This document shows, piece after piece, positions 33,341 through 43,702 of a stretch of 64,000 bases of DNA. The notes beneath the pieces are model-generated. The model saw only the letters and a list, made by a program, of their open reading frames with translations. It was not told the origin of the DNA and did no database searches. The translations under genes were made by a program, and so were the position numbers. Origin of the DNA: Hymenopus coronatus (taxonomy: Eukaryota > Arthropoda > Insecta > Mantodea > Hymenopodidae); contig CM060900.1 in the NCBI GenBank assembly GCA_030762935.1, forward strand, positions 403,333,632 to 403,397,631, given 5' to 3'. The stretch's first letter is position 1; each line of letters begins with the position of its first letter.

Positions 33341-33735
33341 TTTTTTTTTTACCGTGGAGGGGAAAAATGCATTCTGCATTCGACCCCAAGCCTTAGTGCA
33401 ATGGCTTGGGGGATATGTGGAGCTCCCCGCAGAGTGCGGTATATCCACTAAAAAACCCCTCCACGTGTTAATCGTTATATGGAGTACTTTCGTGCAAACA
33501 TGCATTAGTCGGGTCCCGCATAGCACCCCGGTTAGTAAGTGAAAACTACTTAGCTGGCATGCATTGCATGCGAGCGCGTTAATGCTACTTACTGGGATTG
33601 TCCATGAAACCTTAACAATACCAGTGGATAACCATGCGCTACTTTATAAGTGTTTTATTCGTTAATAATTATGTTCTATTTCTGCAGGGTGTGCCTGCTT
33701 GTCATATTAGGTAAAATGTTACCCTTAAATACGCA
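33341..33735 (-). mobile_element. LINE 2-type 3' UTR fragment, left arm of the inverted repeat
   Basis: Reverse complement of 35,715-36,142: it shares TAACATTTTACCTAATATGA, GCATGCAATGCATGCCAGCT, the terminal stem module (33,341-33,464) and an A tail (11 here against about 43 on the right). Similarity stops near ATTTAAGGG at both inner ends. Confidence 0.8.
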
Positions 33736-34116
33736 GCGCCAGCGTAGCAGCACCCACTAAGACCTAGCAGACTCTAGGTAGCACGATATCCCTCCCACTC
33801 GCCCAAATATCCTGCTCCTAAAATTCTACTTCACAATCTCCTGAAATTCGCCAGGGGGCAGGCTGGGTCTAGGCCAAGCCTGCCTGCCGGCACCCAATAT
33901 CTCCTCTGGTGGCCGCACAGCGGGCCAGTTAATACCACCAGTACTACGCGGGTGCAACAGCGGTACCGCAGAAATCCTTCTCCCTATCCACTCCAGCACC
34001 GGTGGAGGTTTTTTAGTCGGTAGGGCCACGTGGCAGAACCCGACACTCCGGACGTGCCCGGGTAGTCTATAAGGTAGATTTTTCCTCCACTCGAAAAAAA
34101 AAAAAAAAAAAAAAAA
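33736..34116 (+). mobile_element. LINE 3'-end fragment with terminal stem module
   Basis: Ends in GGTGGAGGTTTTTTAGTCGG ... TTTTTCCTCCACTCG plus 24 A's (34,001-34,116). Upstream CGGGTGCAACAGCGGTACCG matches GGTGCAACAAGCGGTACTGC before the LINE 1 module, so it is the 3' end of a related LINE. The coding part is missing. Its tail abuts LINE 2. Confidence 0.65.
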
Positions 34117-34125
34117 GCCATAAAA

Positions 34126-35320
34126 AACTTCTCGAAAAAGTAATTCTCAAACGTCTCAACTCTCAACTAAACAAACAAAACATACTAATTCCAGAACAAT
34201 TTGGATTCCGAGCCAAACACTCAACAACTCTTCAACTAATCAGGGCAACCGAATCTATAACGCACGGTTTCAACATCAACAAATCAACAGGTGCTTTATT
34301 ATTAGATGTCGAACGAGCCTTCGACAGAGTATGGCATGCTGGGCTACTAAAGAAGCTCAAAGCAATAAATATACACGACTCACTCATTAAACTCATAACA
34401 AACTACCTAAGTGATCGAAAATTTCAATCCAGAGTAAACAATCACCTGTCATCCGAACGCCCAATCAAAGCCGGAGTGCCACAAGGCAGCATACTCGGGC
34501 CAACACTATTTAATATCTATATAAATGACATCCCAAAAACCGAAAATACAGAACTATACATTTATGCGGATGATACCGCCATAATGACCCAATCAGAAAA
34601 AAACGAAATTCATTCACAGCAGACTTCAGAGGTCCCTCAATAACCTAGAGGACTGGCTTACCAAATGGCGAATCAAAGTAAATGCACCAAAAACTCAAGC
34701 AATCATATTCACAAAGCGTATCAATCACAGATTTCCCAGACACCGCCTGCCTCCACTTACCATATTTGGTGAAGATATTGGATGGACAGATACGGTAACT
34801 TGGCTAGGACTTAAAATGGATCAGGGTCTAACATGGAAAAAGTATATTACCCAGACTCGTGGAAAAGCCAATGCTCAATTGGGCAGGCTATACCCACTCA
34901 TCAACATGGGCTCACAGCTAAGCCTTAACATGGGACTCACACTTTACAAAACATTAATCCGACATATAATTACTTACGCATCCCAAGTATGGGGGTATGC
35001 CGCCGAAAACCACATCAAAAACTTACAAAGATTCCAAAATAAAATTCTACGCTTAGTATCTAAGGTACCATACACAGCTCCAGCTGACATACTCCACGAA
35101 GAGCTCAAAATACATACAATCGAACAATTCATTAAAAAGCTAACCTAAGACACGTATCAAAAATTAAGTGCACATCATAACCCTTTAATAGAAACGCTAG
35201 GGAACTACGACACACAAACAAACAAACACAACAGACCTTTATCACTTTTCGACAGAACTATAACACAAGACACCACTCCAGACGAAATATAACAATACCT
35301 TACAAACCTCCTTCCATAAA
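34126..35320 (+). pseudogene. LINE 2 ORF2, RT and C-terminal part
   Basis: Reads FGFRAKHSTTLQLIRATE, LLLDVERAFDRVWH (motif A intact), GVPQGSILGPTLFN and YIYADDTAIM, then a frameshift near 34,605. After it: DWLTKWRIKVNAPKTQAIIF, WLGLKMDQGLTWKK, RHIITYASQVWGYA and RPLSLFDRTI, with stops after IKKLT and PDEI. It is clearly related to LINE 1 ORF2 (shared LHEELK, HTIEQFIK, RPLSLFDRT) but a different subfamily. Confidence 0.85.
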
Positions 35321-35330
35321 AACCTCTCCC

Positions 35331-35342
35331 CTTCTAACACAC

Positions 35343-35381
<39 letters not shown>

Positions 35382-35985
35382 TATTCTTTCTCTCTTCTTA
35401 TATGTTTCAGTACCAGCCCGTCACAGAGCCCTAAAGCCCTCAGCTACAGCTGAGGCGGACCGGGGATAGGGGCCTCCCATTGTGATCGACGCGGGCAGCG
35501 TACTTCGGGCAGCTGCAATATGGAGTCAATCACTTAGACGACCTTGGCAACTACATGGTAAACGAGATGACGAAGGCCTATGAGCCCGGTACTACTACTA
35601 GCGACGAGCGGCTGCGCAACCACTGACGGACGGAGAAATCTCCCGAAGCAACAGCGCAGAAGCGGAACTCCAAATATATGTCACATTCTAAACATATACG
35701 ATAAGACTAAATTTAAGGGCATGCCAAATAACATTTTACCTAATATGACAAGCAGGCACACCCTGCAGAAATAGAACATAATTATTAACGAATAAAACAC
35801 TTATAAAGTAGCGCATGATTATCCACTGGTACAGTTCAGGTTTCATGGACAATCCCAGTAAGTAGCATTAACGCACTCGCATGCAATGCATGCCAGCTAA
35901 GTAGTTCTCACTTACTAACAGGGGTGCTATGCGGGACCCGACTAATGCATGTTTGCACGAAAGTACTCTATATAACAATTAACAC
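35331..35985 (+). other. LINE 2 3' UTR
   Basis: No coding sequence; contains the AT microsatellite and, from 35,715, the portion shared with the left arm. No 5S-like segment was seen here, in contrast to LINE 1 and LINE 3. Confidence 0.5.
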
Positions 35986-36097
35986 GTGGAGGGGTTTTTT
36001 AGTGGATATACCGCACTCTGCGGGGAGCTCCACATATCCCCCAAGCCATTGCACTAAGGCTTGGGGTCGAATGCAGGAATGCATTTTTCCCCTCCAC

Positions 36098-36142
<45 letters not shown>

Positions 36143-36143
<1 letters not shown>

Positions 36144-36220
36144 ATAATATCACGCGAACCAATCAGATGTTAGCTTCATCCCAGCTCTATAAATACCAGT
36201 CTCCGCAAGCTCAAACCATC
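36143..36220 (+). promoter_or_regulatory. Right Penelope-like repeat, promoter half
   Basis: CGCGAACCAATCAGATG (CCAAT box 36,159-36,163), CTCTATAAATACCAG (TATA box about 36,187-36,194), then TCTCCGCAAGCTCAAACCAT ending at the LINE 3 insertion. The TATA box lies about 30 bases before CTCAAACC, a fitting distance for a transcription start in that block. Confidence 0.7.
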
Positions 36221-36886
36221 GTCGGCATACTGGCACGTAACTGTACTGGGTTCCGTAGGGAAGTCGGACATGTAGGTGGCAAAGAGTAACGGCGACAGCA
36301 CGCTGCCTTCCGACACTCCCGCCGCTATGGGTCTGACTGTGGAATGCCTCCCCTCCACCCTCACCCTGAAAGTGCGGTCCCGAAGGAAGCTACTAAGCAG
36401 GTGAAGGTAGGGGGGAGGGGTTTCTGCGTTCTTGAGCTTGAACAAGAGTCCCTGATGCCACGTGGTTGCGAAGGCCTTTTCCACGTCCAAGAGTACCGCG
36501 ACTGTTTTGAAGTTGTCCTGGAAGCCCAGGGCAGCCTTCTCAGCCAGTCGCAGCATCTGCAGGGTTGTGGAATGTCCAGTACGGAAACCAAATTGGTGAT
36601 CCGGGAGTAGGAGTCTCTCCTCGAAGAGAGGGGTGAGGCGAGGTAGGAGTAACCGCTCGGATACTTTCGAGACGATCGGAAGTAAGCTAATAGATCTATA
36701 GCTTGACGGGAAGACCGGGTCCTTGCCGGGTTTCAAAATGCATACTACCCTCGCCTCCTTCCAACACGTTGGAAAGTGACGTAGATGCAGGCATGCATTG
36801 TAAATCCGCGTCAGGTGGATTACGGCCTTTCTGTTTAGGTGCTGGAGCATAGGCGCCGTACGCCATGTCCAGGGGCTTTGTTAGGC
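36221..36886 (-). pseudogene. LINE 3 reverse transcriptase segment (inverted)
   Basis: Minus-strand reading NKAPGHGVR (a one-base shift near 36,851), APMLQHLNRKAVIHLTRIYN, SYRSISLLPIVSKVSERLLL, FGFRTGHSTTLQMLR, LLDVEKAFATTWHQGLL, GVSEGSVLSPLLFATY and CQYADD, breaking off at the catalytic YADD box. Motif A keeps its first Asp, while AFD reads AFA and GVPQGS reads GVSEGS. Confidence 0.85.
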
Positions 36887-37220
36887 TTTAACTACGGCTG
36901 TACCGCGCAGTCATCCCGCCCCTGATGCTGTACGGCTGCGAGGGTTCAGTGGCTCGTTCCACCATCCGCAGGCTGCAGACCGTGTGAACAGGGCATTGAG
37001 GATGATATATGGCACAGACCGTAGATTCCCGTCCCACATTCTCCATTCCCATTCCGGAATCCCTTACATAGTGGACGTTGTGCGAGAAAGAGCTCGCACA
37101 ATATACACTAAACTTGCTCCCCACCCAAATCTCCAGGTGAACACTCTCGGTCTTTACGACCACACGCTGCCTAGGAGACGCGTAAGCTACCGCCTTCCCA
37201 AGGACGCCTTGGGATGGTAG
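36887..37220 (+). pseudogene. LINE 3 ORF2 C-terminal segment
   Basis: LRLYRAVIPPLMLYGCE, a shift near 36,982, then NRALRMIYGTDRRFPSHILH and GIPYIVDVVRERARTIYTKL, typical of the region after the RT domain in Jockey ORF2. Stop near 37,220. Confidence 0.8.
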
Positions 37221-37257
37221 TTTTTCGGCCGCCTCTCCCTTCTTTACAGTTCTACCC

Positions 37258-37310
37258 GCCAAGTTAAGCAGAATCGGACCCGGTCCCGACTCGGACGGGT
37301 GACCGTCCAG
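37258..37310 (+). ncRNA. 5S rRNA-like segment 1 in LINE 3
   Basis: CAAGTTAAGCAGAATCGGAC then CTCGGACGGGTGACCGTCC aligns with 5S rRNA residues about 48-98 (AAATTAAGCAGCGTCGGGC ... GATGGGTGACCGCC). All three internal control elements are covered; the outer 5S stem is not. Sense orientation in the 3' UTR. Confidence 0.7.
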
Positions 37311-37420
37311 TTGTACTCCGACCAGATCTGCAACACTGGCTTCCCCCACCCCGTACCTACATCCCTTCAGTTCTCCCCGCTAGCCGGCACTGCTTTCCTT
37401 GACAGCCCGCAAGCGGCTGG

Positions 37421-37475
37421 CCAACTTAAGCAGCATCGGGCCTGGTCCCTCTCTGGGTGGGTGACCACTCAGGTA
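37421..37475 (+). ncRNA. 5S rRNA-like segment 2 in LINE 3
   Basis: CCAACTTAAGCAGCATCGGG, CCTGGTCCC and GGGTGGGTGACCACTCAGGT again align with residues about 48-100 of 5S rRNA. It lies 163 bases after segment 1 and differs from it at many positions, so this is not a recent duplication. Confidence 0.7.
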
Positions 37476-37580
37476 GGTAAGCCAACCCGCGCCGGCTGCA
37501 CAGAGGGAAACACCCTGCCCACATTACTTCGACACAGACATAAACGCTTGCACAAGACTACATCTTTTATATCACACGGG

Positions 37581-37652
37581 TAAATCCGCGAGAAAAGCGG
37601 ATAGGTATCGTGGTGATTTGCCCCCGCCCGAGTACACTCGGGCGACTAGTTC
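37581..37652 (+). other. Two hairpins near the LINE 3 3' end
   Basis: ATCCGCGAGAAAAGCGGAT (6-bp stem) near 37,584-37,602 and GCCCGAGTACACTCGGGC (8-bp palindrome) near 37,626-37,643. They may form the 3' structure recognised by the LINE reverse transcriptase; they could also be a terminator. Confidence 0.55.
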
Positions 37653-37668
37653 CTGCTCCTGGCTCCTG

Positions 37669-37778
37669 GCTCAAACCATCAGTTCACCCTGAAGAAGATG
37701 CATTTCTTCGAAACGTTGGTGTCAAGCCAAGTTTTTACCTGGCTAGAAGACCGAGAAGATTTTGAATTAATACATAAC
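37669..37778 (+). mobile_element. Right Penelope-like terminal repeat, downstream half
   Basis: GCTCAAACCATCAGTTCACC, core box CTGAAGA, stem AAGA...TCTT, GAAACGTTGGTGTCAAGCCA and TACCTGGCTAGAAG, ending near GAATTAATAC. Both hammerhead-type core boxes are present. Continues the promoter half at 36,143-36,220 across the LINE 3 insertion. Confidence 0.7.
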
Positions 37779-39354
37779 ATTGTTTTTAAGCTGGGTATTT
37801 TTCAACTCCATTTACAGGAATATTCCCTATATCCCAATATGGATATGTCTTACGAAATGAAGGGCCCAAAACACGATCAAAGTCACAGTTTCTTTCTAAA
37901 TGTAATTAATGTTTAATATTAAAAACCACTTAGAACATAAATGTCAAAAGTTATAATATTAACTTTCACGACAAAAATTATTCTTAGGGTGCACAGATAT
38001 TCGTATCAAAGTAGTTTGAAATTATAATAATTCCTCACAATAATACACAAGTTTGTATGTTTGAGGTACACTCCTTATAGTATAGCAAACCGAGAAATGT
38101 ACTGTATGAAAATGTGGAATAAGATGAATCCTATGCTGTAACTCAGCATGGTGGTGGGAAAGCTTATCTTGATCATCAATTAAAGTACTCCATGACAAGA
38201 CATTGAAGAAACCCAGGAGATATCCACTACAAAACCTCTTACGCATCTGTAAATCTTGAAACTTTGCTTTAGGAATTGGACGTCGACTGTAGTGCAATAC
38301 TTGAGCTGTGTCTCGTTTCTGGAAAATTTCCAGGTCAGCTTTACACAAAGTTTTGTCAATAACATCAAATCTTTCCCATGTCATTGTGTTTGACTGATGT
38401 CCAATTATATACAAAATATTGTTGGGCCTTAACATCAGAAAAGGGGGGGGGGCCTTTCTCGCACTTCTTATGTCTTCTTTCCATTCAACTAGGATTACAA
38501 TACAACTCTTTTGGGTTATGAGCCCATATCCTTATTGCATTCTAGGTAGCTGTGACTTCTGACGGAAATGTAGCTTGGATTTGTTCAAACTCCTTCTTTA
38601 CATAAATCAACCAAAGCAGGTGGCAGAAAGGAGAATAATGTTTATTCCACCCTCCAAAACAATCACAGAATAACTGAGGCGTTATTACTCCTTCAGAACA
38701 AAATTTCCAATTAAGTAAAACAGGAATGAAATTACTTCATTGCTACCTCACTTTGCAATAGTCTGATCATAAGTTGCCGCGGTATTGTTTGGTGACGTGC
38801 ACGTTAGGGTGCCAGTATGTCGCTATCAGGTGAGTCTACCTGGAGTTGGTCGCGGGTTAATGCTGGTAAATTTCTCTATAATTAGTGGACATACCTGCAA
38901 GTTCCCGTGATAGCACCGGCTAAGCTCCTTCTGGTATATGGTGAATCTCTTATTCAGGGGGAAAAGAATTGCAGGGTATGTCACACTGTTGGTAGACTCA
39001 ATTAATGAGAAAGTTCACTTCATTGACTGGATACTTCATTTATTCGTGAATTACGGGTTCTTTGAGGCACTAACCCGACAAGCAACTCCCGACATAATTA
39101 ATCGCGAACTTGATGAAATCGTATTTATTAAGCACTACTTCCACTTGGATTGACCTTAGTAACTGTGGCCCGAAGTTTAAGTTTGTACAATATTCACTAC
39201 GATAATTATCCATCTGCTTATTTTGTAGACAATGATTTTCGGCGATATATATGGCGCGCGATTTCTTACAGGATATGTTGTACTTTATGATCCTGAGGCG
39301 TTACGCGCTGAGTCTCCTGCGATATATCTGTCTACGCCCGATTCTGTACGTAAT
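37779..39354. other. Unassigned DNA
   Basis: Contains a 137-codon minus-strand frame (38,435-38,022; VLHYSRRPIPKAKFQDLQMR) that I do not recognise, and a plus frame at 38,938-39,153. Neither has a supporting context. Confidence 0.35.
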
Positions 39355-39540
39355 AACCCCGACTTTTCATGCTTACTCCCGACTTCTCATGGTTACTCCC
39401 GACTTCCCATGGTTACTCCCGACTTCTCCTGGTTACTCCTCACTGTCGGCCTCGATTTCTCCTTGTTACTCCCGACTTCTCATAGTTACTCCTCACTGTC
39501 AGTCGCGATTTCTCCTTGTTACTCCCAACTTCTCATCAGC
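39355..39540. repeat. Minisatellite of 20-bp units with a longer higher-order unit
   Basis: Units of the type CGACTTCTCATGGTTACTCC occur about four times from 39,360. They are followed by two copies of a longer block starting CTCCTCACTGTC and holding CGATTTCTCCTTGTTACTCC. Open frames through it on two phases are repeat artefacts. Confidence 0.8.
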
Positions 39541-40720
39541 ACATCACTTATATGCAACAACTTCACAAATTTTCCCTCCTCTTTGATTGGTTGAGGAAGA
39601 GCGCGAAAAGTGGCGTCATCACGTGGCTATCGGGTATTTTTCTTTATATAACATCCACGTGACTATGTTTTACAAAGCAAAAGTCCTCTTCTCCGGTTTA
39701 AAAGGAGCTTTCTCGTACTTATAGCTTTAATGCATTAAAATGTTTGTGACTTTTAGCCACATGTGCAACCTTGAAGAAAGCAAAAGCTGCCCTCCATGGT
39801 GAGGCCTTCCAACTGAGCGTATATTTCCTATGCGTATATTTCCTATGTTAAATATGATAAATTAATAATTAAACTAATATTATATGTGTTATACTAAAAT
39901 ACTGTCGCAAAGTATAAGTACAGACTCCTGGGCGGACAGTACATAAATATTCATATAACTCTTTATAGCAACATAACTGTTTATATTGCACTAATTTCGA
40001 TTTACAAGAATGAACTTTTCCACTTTATATTTATAAATAAAAGTTTCAAAACGTAAGAGTTATACCATTTTAAACAAGGATATTTAATGATATTTCGACT
40101 ACATTCCTACCAAATATCTTTGAATAATTAATATCTTTTTCACTGATTTCTTGACAGACCTCTTTAAAACCATCCTCAGCAGCATCTTTTTCTATTAATT
40201 ATTATTATTATTATTTTGGTGTCGCAGTTCTAAATCTCAGGAGTATCCGGATTTGCGAACTATTCTTTACAATGCAATTTGTTACAATTTTCTGCTTGAT
40301 TAGCTATCCTTTCTATTTTACTATAATGTGTTTTAATTGTCATTAGCTAAACAGTATATATTATAGAACTATTACGCTATAATAGTCAGTGAAACGTACA
40401 ATTTGGAATTGTAACAAATTCAACCTATCCAGCTGGTGATGACCACACTTGAAATTTCTTGTTTCATACTTTTGCTTCCTTTTTATTCCAAAACACCAAA
40501 TTAAAAATATTTCTCTTTGTTTTCGGAAACTGATTAATTATTAACATTAATTTAGATTAATTATGACTAATACTGCTTCAGTACGAGTGTCTCATTATAA
40601 AATGCAAACAAAGTGGGATAACATAAAACACCTACGAAGGTTTGAACGTTCAACTTCCTCAATGTCTTACCCGATGCCCACACGCTAATCATAACGCAAA
40701 AGATTTGGGGGGGGGGATTT
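39541..40720. other. Unassigned AT-rich DNA
   Basis: No gene seen. Contains a duplicated GCGTATATTTCCTAT near 39,817-39,845 and an ATT microsatellite at 40,196-40,215. Confidence 0.4.
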
Positions 40721-40951
40721 AGTGTTTAACACCCGCTTTTACTACGTGTGGCACCGCAGGCGATGACACTGGTGATACATGAAATGAAGACGGAGCATCG
40801 GTGGAATGCGATGGTGGGGGAAACCGCAGAACCCAAAGAAAATCCGCCCCTGCGCCGTTTTGTCCACCACAGGTCTCACATACGGTCGCTTGGGATCAAA
40901 CTCGAGACGGTGAGAGGCGAGTAGTCTAACCACTCGGCCATGCCGCTCACA
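40721..40951 (-). repeat. tRNA-derived SINE, family B, copy 1
   Basis: Minus-strand head GGCCGAGTGGTTAGACTACT then a B-box region and GTGAGACCTGTGGTGGACAA, followed by GGTGCCACACGTAGTAAAAG and GTGTTAAACACT at the 3' end. No A tail. Five more related copies are listed. Confidence 0.85.
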
Positions 40952-42215
40952 ACACAAAATAATGTCATAGTGTCTACAATTTTCGAAAACCGGATGTTCA
41001 AGAGACGGTCCACTGTCGATTAATCAGTGGCGTGCTACCCGTTGACATGTTTTATGCGTTAGCAAAGAATTAGAACCCGCAGCCCATAGTCTCTCTATCT
41101 TAAACTGTTATCTTGGATCCCCTTGTTATCCTGCCAGTTTGCAGATTTGAATTCTGGGAAATCCTACATCTAGCCCTGGTTGGCGAAATATTTCTCTCTC
41201 TATCGCTCTTGTTTTTTTTTTTTTTTTTTTTTTTTTGTGCTGTGTCCAGCATTCAAAGCAAATACATGTTCAACACCTTTCTCTTAATTTATTTCCCCAT
41301 CATATTCTTTGTTGCTTTATTAATAACTACTGCAAGTATATTAAAATTTGGTAAATGAAATATATTTTATTTAGATTGGTTTAGCTTCATTTGAAATATT
41401 TTTCTACTCCAATAAAATTTTATAAAATATTATATTTTTACCAATTATCGTCAGTATTTTAATTTACAGTTATATCCCACGAAGCATTTATTACATGTAT
41501 CATCGCACTACTAATTTTTACTATAATTTTCTACTTCAAGCAATTTGTTGCTTCTCGTCACTTTCTCAGTAATTATTCTGATTTCATACTTCTAATGAGC
41601 CCTATCAAATGAAAACTCGATTATTCAGTTGTCACCTAATCATTCGATTTTCATTTGGTTTTAAAATGTTACTACACTATTGGTTGTTTGGCAGTCGCCA
41701 GTACCAAGTCATGTTTTTGTATGAAGAAGTGTAATTATGATCCCAACCACATTCCACAGTGTATTCAGTATCTTCTGTTTTATTTTCTTTATTTATTACT
41801 TTTGTCAACCATTCACAAACATTACAATGTGGAATGATACATGCCAACTACAAAGAAAGAAGTATAAATATGTAGTCGATCGGCTAGGTACCAGGGCATA
41901 CCGTTTGTTCTGAACATGTGCATTAAAATTGGTGATAATACAGGAAATGTTGCCATTTCGTGGCGGATACACCTATCACCCTACGATGGAAGGTGGCACT
42001 TTTGAACTTATAAATACAAACAAAATCGTTATTGCAATCCTTAACGCAACCTCTTTTTGCATAACAAAAATAAAATTGTAGTAATCTTGCGCTTTCTGTT
42101 TCCTATCTAGTTAACAGCCACAAAAATTGCTGTAGCTCCCCGCCTGTCTGCATATTAATATCGCGAATCACATGCCCGCAAGTAGCTTAGAATGTTAGTT
42201 ATGTCTTACATTTTA
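40952..42215. other. Unassigned AT-rich DNA
   Basis: No gene seen. A T run at 41,211-41,236 could be a minus-strand retroposon A tail, but I recognise nothing next to it. Confidence 0.35.
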
Positions 42216-42434
42216 GACCGCGACGTGGCCAAATGTTAGGACTACCTGCCTTTTCACCAAGGTGACCGCATGTGGGATTTCTGTTGAACAAAGCGTCTCA
42301 GGGACGGGTTTTCTCCGGATTCTCCTGTTTCTCCCACCATCACATTCCACAGGTGCTCTATCTTCATGCCATGTATCACCAGTGTTGTCTTCTGCGGTGC
42401 CATGTGTAGTAAAAACGGGTGTTATAAACACTTT
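42216..42434 (+). repeat. tRNA-derived SINE, family B, copy 2 (degenerate)
   Basis: ACCAAGGTGACCGCATGTGG, GGTTTTCTCCGGATTCTCC, CACATTCCACAGGTGCTCTA and TGCGGTGCCATGTGTAGTAA match family B; the A box is decayed. Confidence 0.8.
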
Positions 42435-43702
42435 AAAATGCCTTACATTCATTTCAGCCCAAAAATATCATTTAGACGAAATTAGGATACACTACCACAA
42501 ATAAAGAATAATAGACAATTACTAAAACAGTCTCCACATATTGCGAGGGAATAATCTTTGGCATATTCATTTTTACTTTAAATTACATGAATAAAAATAA
42601 GTCAAATATAACCTATATAACATAACCTCAGATTACTGAACCATAACCGTAAATAATTCTGAAACAAATAGGTAACCTTAAAACATGGAAATATATTCCC
42701 TTATAAATTTTTTATTAAAAGTACAGTATTCTATTTCGGTGCTTTATGTACTGGTCTGTCTGAGAAGCGGTATGCCTTCACGGTCCGATATTCATGGAAT
42801 TAGTTACAGCTTTATTTGCTATTAATTGGAGCAATTAGTGCTTAAATATTACAAAATAAGTGCACTAAAGTATTTTTCTTTAACTGGAATGTCAAAAGCC
42901 CTATTACATCGTACTTTTAGCTCTAAATGAAATGTAGTGGATTTAGTAACGCATCTGAGCTACTAATTAACACTATCGCAATATAGCCGCCTGTCGAAAA
43001 TATTATATAGTACCCATCACTATATCGTTCACCTCAAAATATAGTATGACTTGACAGCTATATAACAAACCATTATATATCGTTTGCTAGGTAATCTCGG
43101 TATAACTATTACTATAAAGTTGAATCTCCAGCTTCCTATATTCACTTCTATTAGCACTTTGTTCTTAATCAGCACAGCTCGTGCCCGAAGTATCTGTTGA
43201 GGCACATTACAAGCATTTGCTAACATTAGTGGATACTAACAACTATTAGTGGAAATGAAATGCTAATTTACAGACACCAACTGTTCTATTTGTATAAGAG
43301 TCCATTCTTCGATTCTTTATTTGCGCAAATATTTCGATAACTCGCTGGTTGAAGACAGGAATTGAAAGCAACATATTCTCAGCAACTTGATCCTGGACCG
43401 ACCCCTTCATAGGTTTATTATATGTTAAGAATATTATCAACGAGGTGGTCCTACTGAGCACTGAGGCATAGCTGACCTTTACAGGTACTGTAGCTACTTT
43501 AGTTCAAAAGTAAAAAAAAGCTTCGTATTCCACCCGAACTCAAAGGCTTATGTATGTCAAACAAAAAGTTCACGATGTTTCGTTTTACAAAAGACGCTCC
43601 TATTTCTCTCAGCAAATTATGGAAACTACCCTTAAAGTAAGGTAAATCGTGATAACTATTATCTGTCTTAAACATTTTCTTAAAACCGCGTTATACACTA
43701 GG
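42435..43702. other. Unassigned DNA
   Basis: No convincing gene. The frames 43,226-43,029 and 43,461-43,246 (minus) are unrecognised and short. Confidence 0.35.

Larger units (their letters stand above)
34117..36142 (+). mobile_element. 5'-truncated Jockey-type LINE (LINE 2)
   Basis: Begins inside the RT domain at LLEKVILKRLNSQLN and runs through ORF2 (to about 35,320), a 3' UTR with an AT microsatellite at 35,346-35,378, the terminal stem module (35,986 on) and a long A tail ending at 36,142. It then meets the Penelope-like promoter. A shorter inverted copy of its 3' end is at 33,341-33,735. Confidence 0.8.
36221..37668 (+). mobile_element. Twin-primed Jockey-type LINE (LINE 3)
   Basis: Flanked by GCTCAAACCATC at 36,209-36,220 and 37,669-37,680. 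The 5' part (36,221-36,886) lies on the minus strand, and the 3' part (36,887-37,668) on the plus strand, joined head to head. This is the structure produced by twin priming. The 3' end has two 5S-like segments, two hairpins and a short CTCCTGG repeat instead of poly(A). Confidence 0.8.

Noticed and set aside
37258..37475. True 5S rRNA genes or a 5S gene pair
   Set aside because: Only the central part of 5S is present; the terminal stem, start and T-run terminator are missing, and both copies lie inside a LINE insertion bounded by one target duplication.
38022..38435. 137-codon minus-strand frame
   Set aside because: No recognisable motif, no splice or promoter context, and an overlapping frame of similar quality. 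Left as unassigned DNA.
39355..39540. CRISPR-like array
   Set aside because: Units are contiguous without spacers, and the context is eukaryotic.
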